A stretch of DNA of 64,000 bases, from positions 62,001-126,000 of the forward strand of contig JAUHVR010000002.1 of the NCBI GenBank assembly GCA_030424865.1, in the 5' to 3' direction. Under the pieces are notes generated by a model. It saw only the letters and a list, made by a program, of their open reading frames with translations, had not been told where the DNA came from and did not search any database. Source of the DNA: Alphaproteobacteria bacterium (lineage in GTDB: Bacteria; Pseudomonadota; Alphaproteobacteria; Rhodobacterales; Rhodobacteraceae). A program made the position numbers and the translations under genes. Positions 46,325-54,448 of this stretch are shown piece by piece. Position 1 is the stretch's first letter, and the number at the start of each line of letters is the position of its first letter.

Positions 46325-47902
46325 TCAGATGTTCTGAGCGTTCATCTCTTGTGCGATGTATTCCGCTTGGCGGATGGCCAAAGCGACGATTGTCAGCGTC
46401 GGGTTACAGGCCGCGGACGAGGTGAACTGGCTGCCGTCCGAGACAAAGAGGTTGTCGATGTCATGTGCCTGCCCATAGGCGTTCACAACGCCCTTGGAGG
46501 GATCGGCATGCATCCGGTTGGTGCCCATGTTGTGGGTCGCCGGATAGGCTGGCAGCTCGTAGACATCGGTGGCGCCGACAGCCTCGTAGATCTGCGTAGA
46601 TGTCTCGTACATATGCGCCGTCATCTCGTAGTCGTTGTTGTGCGGCGTTTTCGATACGATGGGCACCGGCAGGCCGTGCTGGTCCACTTCGCTGTCGTGC
46701 AGCGTGATCGCATTGCGTTCCTGCGCCAGATCCTCGCCCAGCACCCAAACGCCCGACATCCGGTCGTAAGCTTCCATGGCCTGCGCCACGCCACGTCCCC
46801 AACCGGCATTGCCCGGCTCAAGGAAGGCCGCCATGAAGGGCAGGCCCAGCGACAGGAACTCAAGATAATAGCCGCCTGCAAAGCCGCGCGCTGCGTCGTG
46901 ATAGACCTCGTCACCGACGATCCCGGCCACGGAGGTGCCGCGATACATGCGTACCTTTTCCGGCAGGACCGCATAGACCCCACCCGTGGTGTGGTTCATG
47001 TAGTTCTTGCCAACCTGGCCCGAGGAGTTCGCCAACCCGTCCGGGAACATCGCCGAGGCCGAGTTCAACAGCATCCGGGGGCTTTCGATAGAGTTGCCGG
47101 CCACGCAGACAACCCGGGCCAACTGGCGATGTTGATTGCCATCCTTGTCGGCGTAGACAACCGCGTTTGCCTTGCCCTGACTGTCATGTTCGATCCGCAG
47201 AACCATGGCGTCGGTGCGGATCTCGCACTTGCCCGTGTCTTCGGCGCGCGGCAGTTCGGTGTACATGGTGGACCATTTCGCCCCGATGGCGCAGCCCTGC
47301 ATGCAGAAGCCGATCTGCTGACAGGCGGGCCGGTCATCGCGTTCGACCGAGTTGATCGCCATGGGGCCCGAGCGATAGTCGCTGCGCCCGGTGCGGCGGC
47401 ATCCTTCGGCCAGCACGCGGAACCCGTTGTTCCAGGGCAGGTGCGGCATGCCGGTCGTCTTGCCGGTCACCCCCATCTTCAACTCGGCCTTTTCGTACCA
47501 GGGGGTCATTTCCTCGAGGTCGATGGGCCAGTCTTCGACATTGGCGCCATCAATCGCGCCATAGGTGCTGCGCGTCTTGAACTCGAAGTCCTTGAACCGC
47601 AGCGCCACGCCGGCCCAGTGGATGGTCGATCCGCCATAGCCCTTGACGATCCAGGCGGGCAGTGTCGGATGGTTCACCGAGCCGTGCCAGCCGCCGCCGG
47701 AATAGCGTTTGTCCAGCCACGAGATTTTCTGGAACATCGTCCATTCGTCGTTTTCGATATCGCTGATATCAAAGCGTTTGCCCGCTTCCAGAACGACCGA
47801 TTTGATACCCTTCTGCGCCAGTTCGTTGGCCAGTGTGCCGCCGCCCGCGCCCGAGCCGATGATGACGACAACACTGTCGTCGTTAAGATCAAATTGTGCC
47901 AT
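46325..47902 (-). CDS. GMC-family FAD oxidoreductase (gluconate 2-dehydrogenase large subunit-like)
   Basis: A 525-residue flavoprotein. FAD binding is by VVIIGSGAGGGTLANELAQKG then VVLEAGKRF; the mid-region YGGSTIHWAGVALR, the cysteine pair GFCMQGCAIGAKWS, and the C-terminal ATHNMGTNRMHAD and SDGSQFTSSAACNPTLTIVALA match the gluconate/sorbitol dehydrogenase branch of the GMC family. It has no signal of its own; the preceding gene encodes a Tat-signalled small subunit that could carry it to the periplasm. It is last in the seven-gene operon and presumably oxidises an alcohol to a ketone. No cytochrome subunit is encoded beside it. Confidence 0.9.
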   Translation of the reverse strand: MAQFDLNDDSVVVIIGSGAGGGTLANELAQKGIKSVVLEAGKRFDISDIENDEWTMFQKISWLDKRYSGGGWHGSVNHPTLPAWIVKGYGGSTIHWAGVALRFKDFEFKTRSTYGAIDGANVEDWPIDLEEMTPWYEKAELKMGVTGKTTGMPHLPWNNGFRVLAEGCRRTGRSDYRSGPMAINSVERDDRPACQQIGFCMQGCAIGAKWSTMYTELPRAEDTGKCEIRTDAMVLRIEHDSQGKANAVVYADKDGNQHRQLARVVCVAGNSIESPRMLLNSASAMFPDGLANSSGQVGKNYMNHTTGGVYAVLPEKVRMYRGTSVAGIVGDEVYHDAARGFAGGYYLEFLSLGLPFMAAFLEPGNAGWGRGVAQAMEAYDRMSGVWVLGEDLAQERNAITLHDSEVDQHGLPVPIVSKTPHNNDYEMTAHMYETSTQIYEAVGATDVYELPAYPATHNMGTNRMHADPSKGVVNAYGQAHDIDNLFVSDGSQFTSSAACNPTLTIVALAIRQAEYIAQEMNAQNI

Positions 47903-47914
47903 GTTTCCTCTCCC

Positions 47915-48508
47915 TTAGCTCTGCACTTCGGCCATGCGCTCTTCGAGCGTCGGACCTTCGGGAACGAACGTGATGTCAGAGAAACCGCGGTCGATGTAAC
48001 CGCCATGCTCGGCCGAGGCGCCCTCGTAGCCGAGCAGGGGCCAGATATCCTTGTTGTCATAAATGCCGAAGTACGCGGTCCAGCGGACACCCTGGAAAAA
48101 GCCTTCGTTCTGGAAGTGCCTCAGCAATCCCTCGCGTGCGTCGGGATCTTCGATTTCGACATAGGGTACGCCAAAGAGTTCCTGCGCTTTTGCATCAATC
48201 TGGCCCAGACCATCGGTCAGGCTCTTGGCCACATCCGCATCTGCGTCTGCGTTTTTCATGACAGTCGCGGCAATCGCCTCGTAGTGAGACAGCTGCAGAA
48301 CATCGGGGTGCGGGTAGATATCCTGCACCATGCGCAACAAGCTGCTGCTTTGCGCTTCGTTCAGGACGCCTGACCCGGCAAAGGCCGTGCCGCCCATCAT
48401 GGCGTTGGTTGTGATGCCGGCCATGGTCGTCGTCATCAGGAACATACGGCGGCTCATGGCCACGCGATCCTCGTCCGATTTGCGAAGCCGGTGGAAACGG
48501 ATACTCAT
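47915..48508 (-). CDS. Gluconate 2-dehydrogenase subunit 3-like protein, Tat-exported
   Basis: A 197-residue protein. A twin-arginine signal is visible (SRRMFL at residues 19-24, then a hydrophobic stretch ending TAFA). The mature part resembles the small gamma subunit of membrane-bound gluconate 2-dehydrogenases (DUF1412-type), including VQDIYPHPDVLQLSHYEAIAA and FFQGVRWTAYFGIYDN. ATG 48508 has GGGAGGA upstream. It lies 12 nt before the GMC gene, consistent with co-export of the folded flavoprotein. Confidence 0.85.
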   Translation of the reverse strand: MSIRFHRLRKSDEDRVAMSRRMFLMTTTMAGITTNAMMGGTAFAGSGVLNEAQSSSLLRMVQDIYPHPDVLQLSHYEAIAATVMKNADADADVAKSLTDGLGQIDAKAQELFGVPYVEIEDPDAREGLLRHFQNEGFFQGVRWTAYFGIYDNKDIWPLLGYEGASAEHGGYIDRGFSDITFVPEGPTLEERMAEVQS

Positions 48509-48539
48509 TGTCTTCCTCCCTTTCGGTGTGGGTGCGGCG

Positions 48540-49241
48540 TCAGGCCGCCTCTTCTTCACGGAGCGTTAGTGAAATCAGCCGGTCCTCCGCCGCTCTGATC
48601 AACGCTCCGGGAAAGCTCTTTTGGTGTCGTGGTGCCTCTGACATGAGGGCTGCGATTGTGGTGTGGGCCTCTGGGCGCAACGTCGGTTCCGACGGAAACG
48701 CGGCCTGGTGCAGCAGACACATCTCGGCCCAATGACCGGGATCGGGCAGGTGCATCAGGATCGCGGCATGCAGCAGCGAGACCCGCCCGCAGGGTGTGGC
48801 CCGCACGCGTTGCGCGGTGCCGGCAAGTTTGCGACCCGCGACGGTCACGTTCCACGTGCCATCGCAGAACGCTCCGGGGCAGGCACCTGTCTGCGTGTCG
48901 ATGTCAAAGCGGGTCAGCGCTTCGGCCAGAGTGCCACAGATCAGGCGGTATCCATCCTCCATGGAAAAGCCTGGTCCGTGCGGCAGAACCATCGCGAGGT
49001 TCAGCGTGCAGGGGCCCTGGGGGACAATGCCGCCCCCAGTGCCGCGCGGCACAACCTGATACCCTGCGGCCCGGGTTTCGTGCAGGTAGGGCTGCAGTGT
49101 TGCGCGCCGTGCCACAGCTGAAGGCAGCACAAGCGCATGGTCTTCGGCCTGCCACAACAGCATGGCTGGCTTGCCTGCCTGGAACATCGCCGCTTCCCGC
49201 GCAATGCCGTCTTCAGCAGTGGCAAATGGCGCAACAATCAT
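48540..49241 (-). CDS. Lipoate-protein ligase A-like protein
   Basis: A 233-residue member of the biotin/lipoate ligase fold. The substrate loop PRGTGGGIVPQGPCTLN (about residues 65-81) and the lysine loop VAGRKLAGTAQR (K138) are the two hallmarks of lipoate ligases; the C-terminal accessory domain is short. The ATG overlaps the stop of the E2 gene (ATGA). Placed in the same operon as a stand-alone lipoyl protein, it is probably dedicated to lipoylating that protein. Octanoyltransferase activity is an alternative. Confidence 0.85.
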   Translation of the reverse strand: MIVAPFATAEDGIAREAAMFQAGKPAMLLWQAEDHALVLPSAVARRATLQPYLHETRAAGYQVVPRGTGGGIVPQGPCTLNLAMVLPHGPGFSMEDGYRLICGTLAEALTRFDIDTQTGACPGAFCDGTWNVTVAGRKLAGTAQRVRATPCGRVSLLHAAILMHLPDPGHWAEMCLLHQAAFPSEPTLRPEAHTTIAALMSEAPRHQKSFPGALIRAAEDRLISLTLREEEAA

Positions 49242-49927
49242 GGCACGAATTCCTCGATCGCTGTGCACAGGTCGGTCAGGAACGCGGCGGCAGGCGCCCC
49301 GTCAATCGCCCTGTGATCAAAGGTCAGGGAAAGCCCCGCATAGGGCCGCCAAACCAGGTCGTCTCCATCCCTGACGGGCGTGTCCACCGTGCGCCCGATC
49401 CCCAGAATGGCGATCTGCGGCGTGTTGATGATCGGGGTGAATTGCTCGACCCGGCTGAGCCCAAGATTGGAGATGGTGAAGGTGCCGCCGGTCATTTCCG
49501 GCACCGTCAGCTTGTTGGTCTTCGCCCGCTCCACCAGATCGCGCCGCGCCGCGCGCAGTTCCGGCAGGCTCTTGCGGTCCGCGCCGAAAATCGCAGGCGC
49601 AGCCAGCAGGTTGCCGGGCAGGGCAATGGCGACGCCCAGATCGACGGCATCAGACAGATGCACCTCGCGGTCTTCGACCCTGCCATTGATGTCGGGATGA
49701 TGTTTCAGGGTGCGGACCACCGCGCCCATCAACAGGTCTTCTACTGACAGCGAAACGCCTTCGCTCTTGAACTGTGCCTTGGCAGCCAGAAGCGCCGTCA
49801 TGTCCGCACGGGCATGGTGGGTCAGTTGTGCCGCCTCCCGCAGCGACGCGCTCATCTTGTCGGCAATCATGCCGCGCGCGCCGCGCAGGGGCACCACAGT
49901 GGGCATCGTGAGGGGTTGCGCGGTCAC
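49238..49927 (-). CDS. 2-oxo acid/acetoin dehydrogenase E2 acyltransferase without lipoyl domain
   Basis: A 229-residue protein made only of the E2 catalytic domain. The core PLRGARGMIADKMSASLREAAQLTHH and the active site FDHRAIDGAPAAAF (H205, D209) are intact; the lipoyl domain is encoded by the separate upstream gene, and no peripheral subunit-binding domain is visible. The GTG start overlaps the lipoyl gene stop (GTGA), so the two halves of a normal E2 are made by coupled translation. Confidence 0.9.
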   Translation of the reverse strand: MTAQPLTMPTVVPLRGARGMIADKMSASLREAAQLTHHARADMTALLAAKAQFKSEGVSLSVEDLLMGAVVRTLKHHPDINGRVEDREVHLSDAVDLGVAIALPGNLLAAPAIFGADRKSLPELRAARRDLVERAKTNKLTVPEMTGGTFTISNLGLSRVEQFTPIINTPQIAILGIGRTVDTPVRDGDDLVWRPYAGLSLTFDHRAIDGAPAAAFLTDLCTAIEEFVP

Positions 49928-50157
49928 GAGACCGCTCCGATCACGTCGCCCTTGGCCGCAACCTCGTCCTGAGCCTTGGTGATGCTCAGCGTTCCGCTGG
50001 CGGGCGCCAGGATTTCGTATTGAACCTTGGCCGTCATGATCTCAGCGATCAGGGCCCCTTCGGTGACTTGAGCATTGTCGCTGGCCAGCCAGGCCGTGAT
50101 GACGCATTCTTCGTCACCGTCCCAGAGGTCAGATGGAATGATGATATCGGTAGCCAC
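49924..50157 (-). CDS. Stand-alone lipoyl (biotinyl/lipoyl attachment) domain protein
   Basis: A 77-residue protein consisting of one lipoyl-type beta-barrel. The probable modified residue is Lys44 in EIMTAKVQYEIL; the second half APASGTLSITKAQDEVAAKGDVIGAV is the symmetric hairpin of the fold. The start is GTG 50157 with GGAG 8 nt upstream. It sits between E1 beta and the lipoyl-less E2, and should act as the swinging arm of this complex. Confidence 0.85.
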   Translation of the reverse strand: MATDIIIPSDLWDGDEECVITAWLASDNAQVTEGALIAEIMTAKVQYEILAPASGTLSITKAQDEVAAKGDVIGAVS

Positions 50158-50176
50158 TTGGCAATCTCCTATTGTG

Positions 50177-50200
50177 GCCACCCTGTCAGTGCAGGGTGGC
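50177..50200 (-). other. Perfect hairpin between E1 beta and lipoyl genes
   Basis: GCCACCCTG at 50177-50185 pairs with CAGGGTGGC at 50192-50200, 6-nt loop. No T-run follows on the minus strand. It may be an RNA-processing or protection element that sets E1 and E2 levels separately. Confidence 0.6.
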
Positions 50201-50229
50201 ATCTGGGATTTTGAGGATGTCGTGTGAGG

Positions 50230-51255
50230 TCAGGCCGGAACCGGCGCACCACAAAGATCACGTGCCGCCGCGACGATCTTGTCGGCATTGGGCAGGCAGT
50301 GTTGCTCCATCACGCGCGCAAACGGGATCGGCACGTCGGGATAGGCGATGCGCTTGGGCGCGGCCTTGAGGTCAGCCATGTTGCTTTCGGTGACAGTGGC
50401 GATGATTTCGCCGGAAACGCCGTAGCTGTGATAGTCCTCGTCCACGACGATCAGCCGTCCGGTCTTGGCCACGCTGGCGCGGATCGTGTCGCGATCCAGC
50501 GGCACCAACGAGCGCAGATCGACCACCTCGGCGCTGATCCCCTGCTCAGCCAGTTTGTCAGCGGCTTTCAGACCGTGATGCACGCCCTGTGCAATCGACA
50601 CGATGGTCACATCGCGCCCTTCGCGGGCAATCGCGGCCTTGCCAATCTCGACCTCATAGCTTTCCTCGGGCACATGCACGATCGCGCCCGCCTCGGTGCC
50701 AAGCCAGCCCATGCCCTGCAACCCCTTGTGATACATGTAGATCACCGGGTTCGGATCGCGCAGCGCGGCTGTCATCAACCCCTTGGCATCATAGGCGTTG
50801 GAGGGGCTGACGACCTTCATGCCGGGAAGGTGCGCAAAGCTGCCATAGAGGCATTGCGAATGCTGCCCTGCATCGGAATACCCGCCCCCGGTCGAGGTCA
50901 TCAGCACCATCGGCACGTTGAACTTGCCACCCGAGAAATAGGTGTTCTTGGCCATCAGGTTGTAGATCGCGTCAAAGCAGACGCCGAAGAAGTCGACGAA
51001 CATCAGTTCGACAACCGGCTTCATGCCATCCTGCGCCGCGCCTACGGCGGCCCCGATGAACCCGGTTTCCGAAATTGGCGTGTCGCGGACGCGCTCTTTG
51101 CCAAATTCTTCCAAAAGGCCGCGGGTGTTGCCAAAGACGCCGCCCAGTTCGGCAATGTCTTCGCCCATCACGAACACGCTCGGGTCAATCCGCATTTCCT
51201 GTGCAGTGGCCTCGGCCATCGCCCGGGCGATTGTCAGTTTACGTTCATTTTCCAT
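50230..51255 (-). CDS. acoB: Acetoin/2-oxo acid dehydrogenase E1 component, beta subunit
   Basis: A 341-residue E1 beta. The motif VFVMGEDIAELGGVFGNTRGL, DTPISETGFIGAAVGAA and the C-terminal VVDLRSLVPLDRDTIRASVAKTGRLIVVDEDYHSYG define the transketolase-like fold that completes the thiamine diphosphate site with the alpha subunit. GGYSDAGQHSQCLYGSFAHLPGMKVVSPSN is typical of acetoin dehydrogenases as well as pyruvate dehydrogenases, so substrate identity depends on context. It follows the alpha gene by 20 nt. Confidence 0.9.
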   Translation of the reverse strand: MENERKLTIARAMAEATAQEMRIDPSVFVMGEDIAELGGVFGNTRGLLEEFGKERVRDTPISETGFIGAAVGAAQDGMKPVVELMFVDFFGVCFDAIYNLMAKNTYFSGGKFNVPMVLMTSTGGGYSDAGQHSQCLYGSFAHLPGMKVVSPSNAYDAKGLMTAALRDPNPVIYMYHKGLQGMGWLGTEAGAIVHVPEESYEVEIGKAAIAREGRDVTIVSIAQGVHHGLKAADKLAEQGISAEVVDLRSLVPLDRDTIRASVAKTGRLIVVDEDYHSYGVSGEIIATVTESNMADLKAAPKRIAYPDVPIPFARVMEQHCLPNADKIVAAARDLCGAPVPA

Positions 51256-51275
51256 TGTCTTTCCTCCCTCTACGC

Positions 51276-52262
51276 TCAGGCGAACACCGCTGTCAGCGCG
51301 TCTTCCGGTTTCGGATCTGCGCTTTCGCGGGCAAAACTGATGGCTTCGTCCACAGCGGCCTGGGCCTTGTTTTCCAAGTCATCCAGCTCGGCCTCGGTAA
51401 AGTCGCCATCCGCCAACAGCTTGGCGCGCATCGCAGGGATCGGGTCCTTTGCGAACAATCCGTCCTTTTCCCCCTCGGGGCGGTAGCCTTCGGCATCGCC
51501 CATGAAGTGACCGGCCAGTCGGTAGGTTTCGATTTCGATCAGCGTCGGGCCTTCGCCGCGCCGCGCCCGTTCGATGGCTTCCCCCGCCACTTCATAGATT
51601 TTCAGGGGATCGTTGCCGGGGATGTAATGGCCGGGAATGCCATAGGCCGCCGCCCGATCAGAGTTCCGCTGAATTGCTGTCGAGGCCTCCTTGGACACGG
51701 AAATGCCCCAGGCATTGTCTTCGACGACAACGATCATCGGCAACTTCCAGACCGCGGCCAGATTCATCGCCTCGTGAAAGGCCCCCTGGTTGGCGGCCCC
51801 TTCACCAATGAACGACACCGCGACACCCGGTTTGCCTTGGATCTGGCGCGACAGCGCCGCGCCGGCCGCTGGGCCCATGCCCTGGGCGATGATGCCGGAA
51901 CAGGCAAAGTTCACATCCGCGTCGAAGATGTGCATATGGCCGCCGCGCCCGCCGGACAGGCCTGTCGCCTTGCCGAAGATCTCTGCGGCCATCTTCTTCA
52001 GATCCACACCTTTGGCGATGGCCTGGTGGTGCGGGCGGTGCGTGGCGGTCACAACGTCTTCGGGGTTCAGGTGGGCGCAGACGCCAACTGCCACCGGTTC
52101 CTGACCGTCCGACAGGTGCATCTCACCCGGGATCGGCCCGTCCGCCATGTTGAACACAGGCGACTTGCCTTCCATGTAGATTTTTTCGATGGCGTTTTCG
52201 AAACGACGGCTGGTGACCATCTTTTCGTACATCCATGCCAAGGTGTCTTTTGCTGGTTGCAT
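51276..52262 (-). CDS. acoA: Acetoin/2-oxo acid dehydrogenase E1 component, alpha subunit
   Basis: A 328-residue E1 alpha. The thiamine diphosphate motif is FIGEGAANQGAFHEAMNLAAVWKLPMIVVVEDN; GLSGGRGGHMHIFD and CSGIIAQGMGPAAGAAL are further family blocks. Length and sequence are of the acetoin dehydrogenase type (AcoA), short of the phosphorylation loops of pyruvate enzymes. It is first in a seven-gene operon; a 26-bp operator stands 92-117 nt upstream, matching the site upstream of the AcoR-like regulator's own locus. No E3 gene is present; the general Lpd would have to serve. Confidence 0.9.
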   Translation of the reverse strand: MQPAKDTLAWMYEKMVTSRRFENAIEKIYMEGKSPVFNMADGPIPGEMHLSDGQEPVAVGVCAHLNPEDVVTATHRPHHQAIAKGVDLKKMAAEIFGKATGLSGGRGGHMHIFDADVNFACSGIIAQGMGPAAGAALSRQIQGKPGVAVSFIGEGAANQGAFHEAMNLAAVWKLPMIVVVEDNAWGISVSKEASTAIQRNSDRAAAYGIPGHYIPGNDPLKIYEVAGEAIERARRGEGPTLIEIETYRLAGHFMGDAEGYRPEGEKDGLFAKDPIPAMRAKLLADGDFTEAELDDLENKAQAAVDEAISFARESADPKPEDALTAVFA

Positions 52263-52353
52263 TCTTCCTCTCCTCCTATTGGTCGGAAAGGCTGATCCAA
52301 ACTGTTAACCTTTTGTAGCGAATTCCTGCGACACGGCTTTGCGCAGGAAAAAC

Positions 52354-52379
52354 TGTCTCATCCGGTGCGCCATGATACA
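52354..52379. promoter_or_regulatory. 26-bp operator TGTCTCAT-N10-ATGATACA
   Basis: The arms at 52354-52361 and 52372-52379 differ from a perfect palindrome at one base. The 12-mer AAACTGTCTCAT is identical to that in the site at 42782, with the same 10-nt spacing. It lies upstream of acoA and should bind the AcoR-like activator. Confidence 0.72.
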
Positions 52380-52623
52380 CCCGGTTAGACAGGGGTGCGT
52401 CAGATCGCGGTGAAGCTCTGAGAGATTGGAGCTCAGAAAGATCGACAGGGCCGCGAGTCGCGCTCCACCGCTGTCCAGCAATGATCTCAGCTCGGATAAG
52501 ATGTGTTTGCGTGTTTCAGACCGACGGCGCTTTGGGAACCGGTCCCACCGCCGATGCGCTTTGTGGCATCCTTTGAATCATCCGTACGCAGAACCGGATC
52601 ATCCCTTGGCTCAGGACCTGTGA

Positions 52624-52651
52624 AGCCACGCCCGCACATGCGGGCGTGGCT
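52624..52651. terminator. Strong hairpin at the end of the monooxygenase/DUF2783 operon
   Basis: AGCCACGCCCGCA at 52624-52636 is followed by its reverse complement at 52639-52651. It begins 5 nt beyond the DUF2783 stop. T-runs are weak on both sides, so termination may be factor-assisted. Confidence 0.6.
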
Positions 52652-52655
52652 GTTG

Positions 52656-52838
52656 TTACTTGGCAATGGCAACAGCCTGCTTCAGATCTTCGAAATTCCC
52701 GATCTGGTTTGCCAGGACAAAGATGAGCCTTGCATTCATGTCGTTCGCTTCTTCGTCCGTCATGTCCCGCTGTGCGTCGGTCAAGACCTCATAGAAGTCA
52801 TCGGGGCTTTCGATATTGGGCGTCAGCTTCAAACTCAT
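52656..52838 (-). CDS. DUF2783 family small protein (first copy)
   Basis: A 60-residue protein: about ten leading residues, then SPDDFYEVLTDAQRDMTDEEANDMNARLIFVLANQIGNFEDLKQAV, the whole DUF2783 domain, predicted all-helical. ATG 52838 has GGAG 7 nt upstream and overlaps the stop of the flavin monooxygenase gene (ATGA). A paralog at 60597 also follows a flavin monooxygenase. The function is unknown; a small partner or stabiliser of the monooxygenase is an inference from this repeated pairing. Confidence 0.85.
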   Translation of the reverse strand: MSLKLTPNIESPDDFYEVLTDAQRDMTDEEANDMNARLIFVLANQIGNFEDLKQAVAIAK

Positions 52839-54448
52839 TGGATTGCTCCTGCAGTTGCTTTGGCGATGGCCGCTTTCACCGACTCTGCGTCGAAACCGCG
52901 CCAACGTGCGGCGATGTGCTGGTCTGGTCGGATCAGATACACAGCGCCATCAGCGGCATCGTAGCGTTCCGAGACCAGCCCCTCGGTGTCTTCGAAGTCC
53001 TTGCCCAGTGAAACCACCTTTGGTGTGAAAGCCCCGGCATCCACTGGTTCAACATCAACACCAAGCGCAAGCAGAACAAACCCTCCGGTGAGTTGTTCCA
53101 ACAGCCAGCCTGACTGACCGTTCACCGTAACCGGAGCGTCAGATGCGCATGTTCCCGGATTCATCCGGCCTGTCCACGCCCCTTCGTCAGCGGTGTTGAG
53201 AGCGCTATCCAGGTACGGCGTCGGCATCGACAGGCGCCCGGAATTCACCAGGGGGCGTGCGAACTCGTTCGATTCCGCCAAACTTAGAACGGCGTTTCTC
53301 AGCCGCTTCGACGCGCCATTCTTCGGAGTGATGAAGTCCGTTGAGCGTGTCGAGTTCAACAAGTTGTCGTCAGCGGCAAAGGCCCGTTCCGCATGGTAGG
53401 TGTCAAGCAAGGCCAAAGGCGCTTCACCCCGAACGACGGCAGCAAGTTTCCAAGACAGGTTGTCGATATCCTGCACGCCGGTATTGGCACCGCGCGCTCC
53501 GAACGGGGACACCTGGTGCGCGGCATCGCCTGCAAAAAGCACACGTCCATGGCGGAACTGATCGACGCGGCGGCAGGCAAATTGATAGACCGAGGCCCAC
53601 TCCAACTCGAACTCGACATCGTCGCCAATCATCGCTTTGACGCGCGGAATGATGTTTTCGGGCCGCTTTTCAACCTCGGGGTCCGCGTCCCAGCCAAGTT
53701 GAAAGTCCAGGCGCCAGATGTCGTCAGATTGCTTGTGAAGCAGCGCGGATTGGCCACGGTGGAAATTCGGATCGAACCAGAACCACCGCTCTGTCGGGAA
53801 ATCCGCTTTCATCACGATGTCGGCGATCAGGAAACGGTCCTGGAAAAACTGACCCGTGAATTCTGCGCCAACCATGCGGCGAATGTCCGAATTCGCGCCG
53901 TCACATGCCAGGAGCCAATCCGCCTCAAGGGTGAAGACACCATCCGGGGTTTCGACAACCATTTCGGCGTAGTCGTCGAACTGATGCAGTGACACCACCT
54001 TGTGTTTCCACCGCAGATCGATGAGCGGGTTTTGCTCGCAGGCCTCGACCATGTATTCTTCGAGGAAATACTGCTGCAGGTTAATAAAGGCCGGGATCTT
54101 GTGGCCGTCTTCGGGAAGCAGGTCGAACGTATAGACTTCCTGATCGCGCAGAAACACGCGGCCCAGCTTCCAGTTGATGCCTTTTTCGACCATGCGTTCA
54201 CCGACGCCCAGGCGATCCCAGATCTCCAAGGGTCGTTTGGCATAGCAAACGGCACGTGAGCCGACGGACACGGTATTGTTGTCATCAAGGACAACCACCT
54301 TCAGACCTTGGGCGGCAAAATCGAGGGCAGCGGTCAGTCCAATTGGCCCGGCTCCAACAATCACAACCGTGTGTCGAACTGTTTGGCCGGACTTTTGTTC
54401 GTCCGACTGTACGTAGTCGAACTCGGGGAAATCATAGGTGTTGAGCAT
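52835..54448 (-). CDS. Class A FAD-dependent aromatic monooxygenase (first copy)
   Basis: A 537-residue flavoprotein hydroxylase of the PHBH/MhpA type. The FAD motifs are VVIVGAGPIGLTAALDFA, LLACDGANSDIRR (DG motif) and VLFAGDAAHQVSPFGARGANTGVQD (GD motif); the C-terminal thioredoxin-like domain ends with VYLIRPDQHIAARW. It probably hydroxylates a phenolic substrate with NAD(P)H and O2. ATG 54448 follows GGGGAAGG and shares a base with the VOC gene stop. It is closely related to the second copy at 58968. Confidence 0.9.
   Translation of the reverse strand: MLNTYDFPEFDYVQSDEQKSGQTVRHTVVIVGAGPIGLTAALDFAAQGLKVVVLDDNNTVSVGSRAVCYAKRPLEIWDRLGVGERMVEKGINWKLGRVFLRDQEVYTFDLLPEDGHKIPAFINLQQYFLEEYMVEACEQNPLIDLRWKHKVVSLHQFDDYAEMVVETPDGVFTLEADWLLACDGANSDIRRMVGAEFTGQFFQDRFLIADIVMKADFPTERWFWFDPNFHRGQSALLHKQSDDIWRLDFQLGWDADPEVEKRPENIIPRVKAMIGDDVEFELEWASVYQFACRRVDQFRHGRVLFAGDAAHQVSPFGARGANTGVQDIDNLSWKLAAVVRGEAPLALLDTYHAERAFAADDNLLNSTRSTDFITPKNGASKRLRNAVLSLAESNEFARPLVNSGRLSMPTPYLDSALNTADEGAWTGRMNPGTCASDAPVTVNGQSGWLLEQLTGGFVLLALGVDVEPVDAGAFTPKVVSLGKDFEDTEGLVSERYDAADGAVYLIRPDQHIAARWRGFDAESVKAAIAKATAGAIQ

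Larger units (their letters stand above)
52263..52655. other. 393-bp intergenic region upstream of the acoA-like operon
   Basis: No convincing gene is present. It contains the 26-bp operator at 52354-52379, an inverted repeat TCTGAG-N9-CTCAGA at 52417-52437, and a strong hairpin at 52624-52651 behind the converging DUF2783 gene. The acoA promoter should lie between 52280 and 52350 on the minus strand; I see no clear sigma-54 elements there. Confidence 0.6.

Noticed and set aside
46349-48373. Plus-strand open frame of about 674 codons opposite the GMC operon
   Set aside because: It covers two genes with clear motifs on the minus strand and has no recognisable domain.
52426-52623. Small plus-strand open frame between acoA and the DUF2783 gene
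   Set aside because: No ribosome site, unnatural composition, and it runs into the terminator hairpin of the converging operon.
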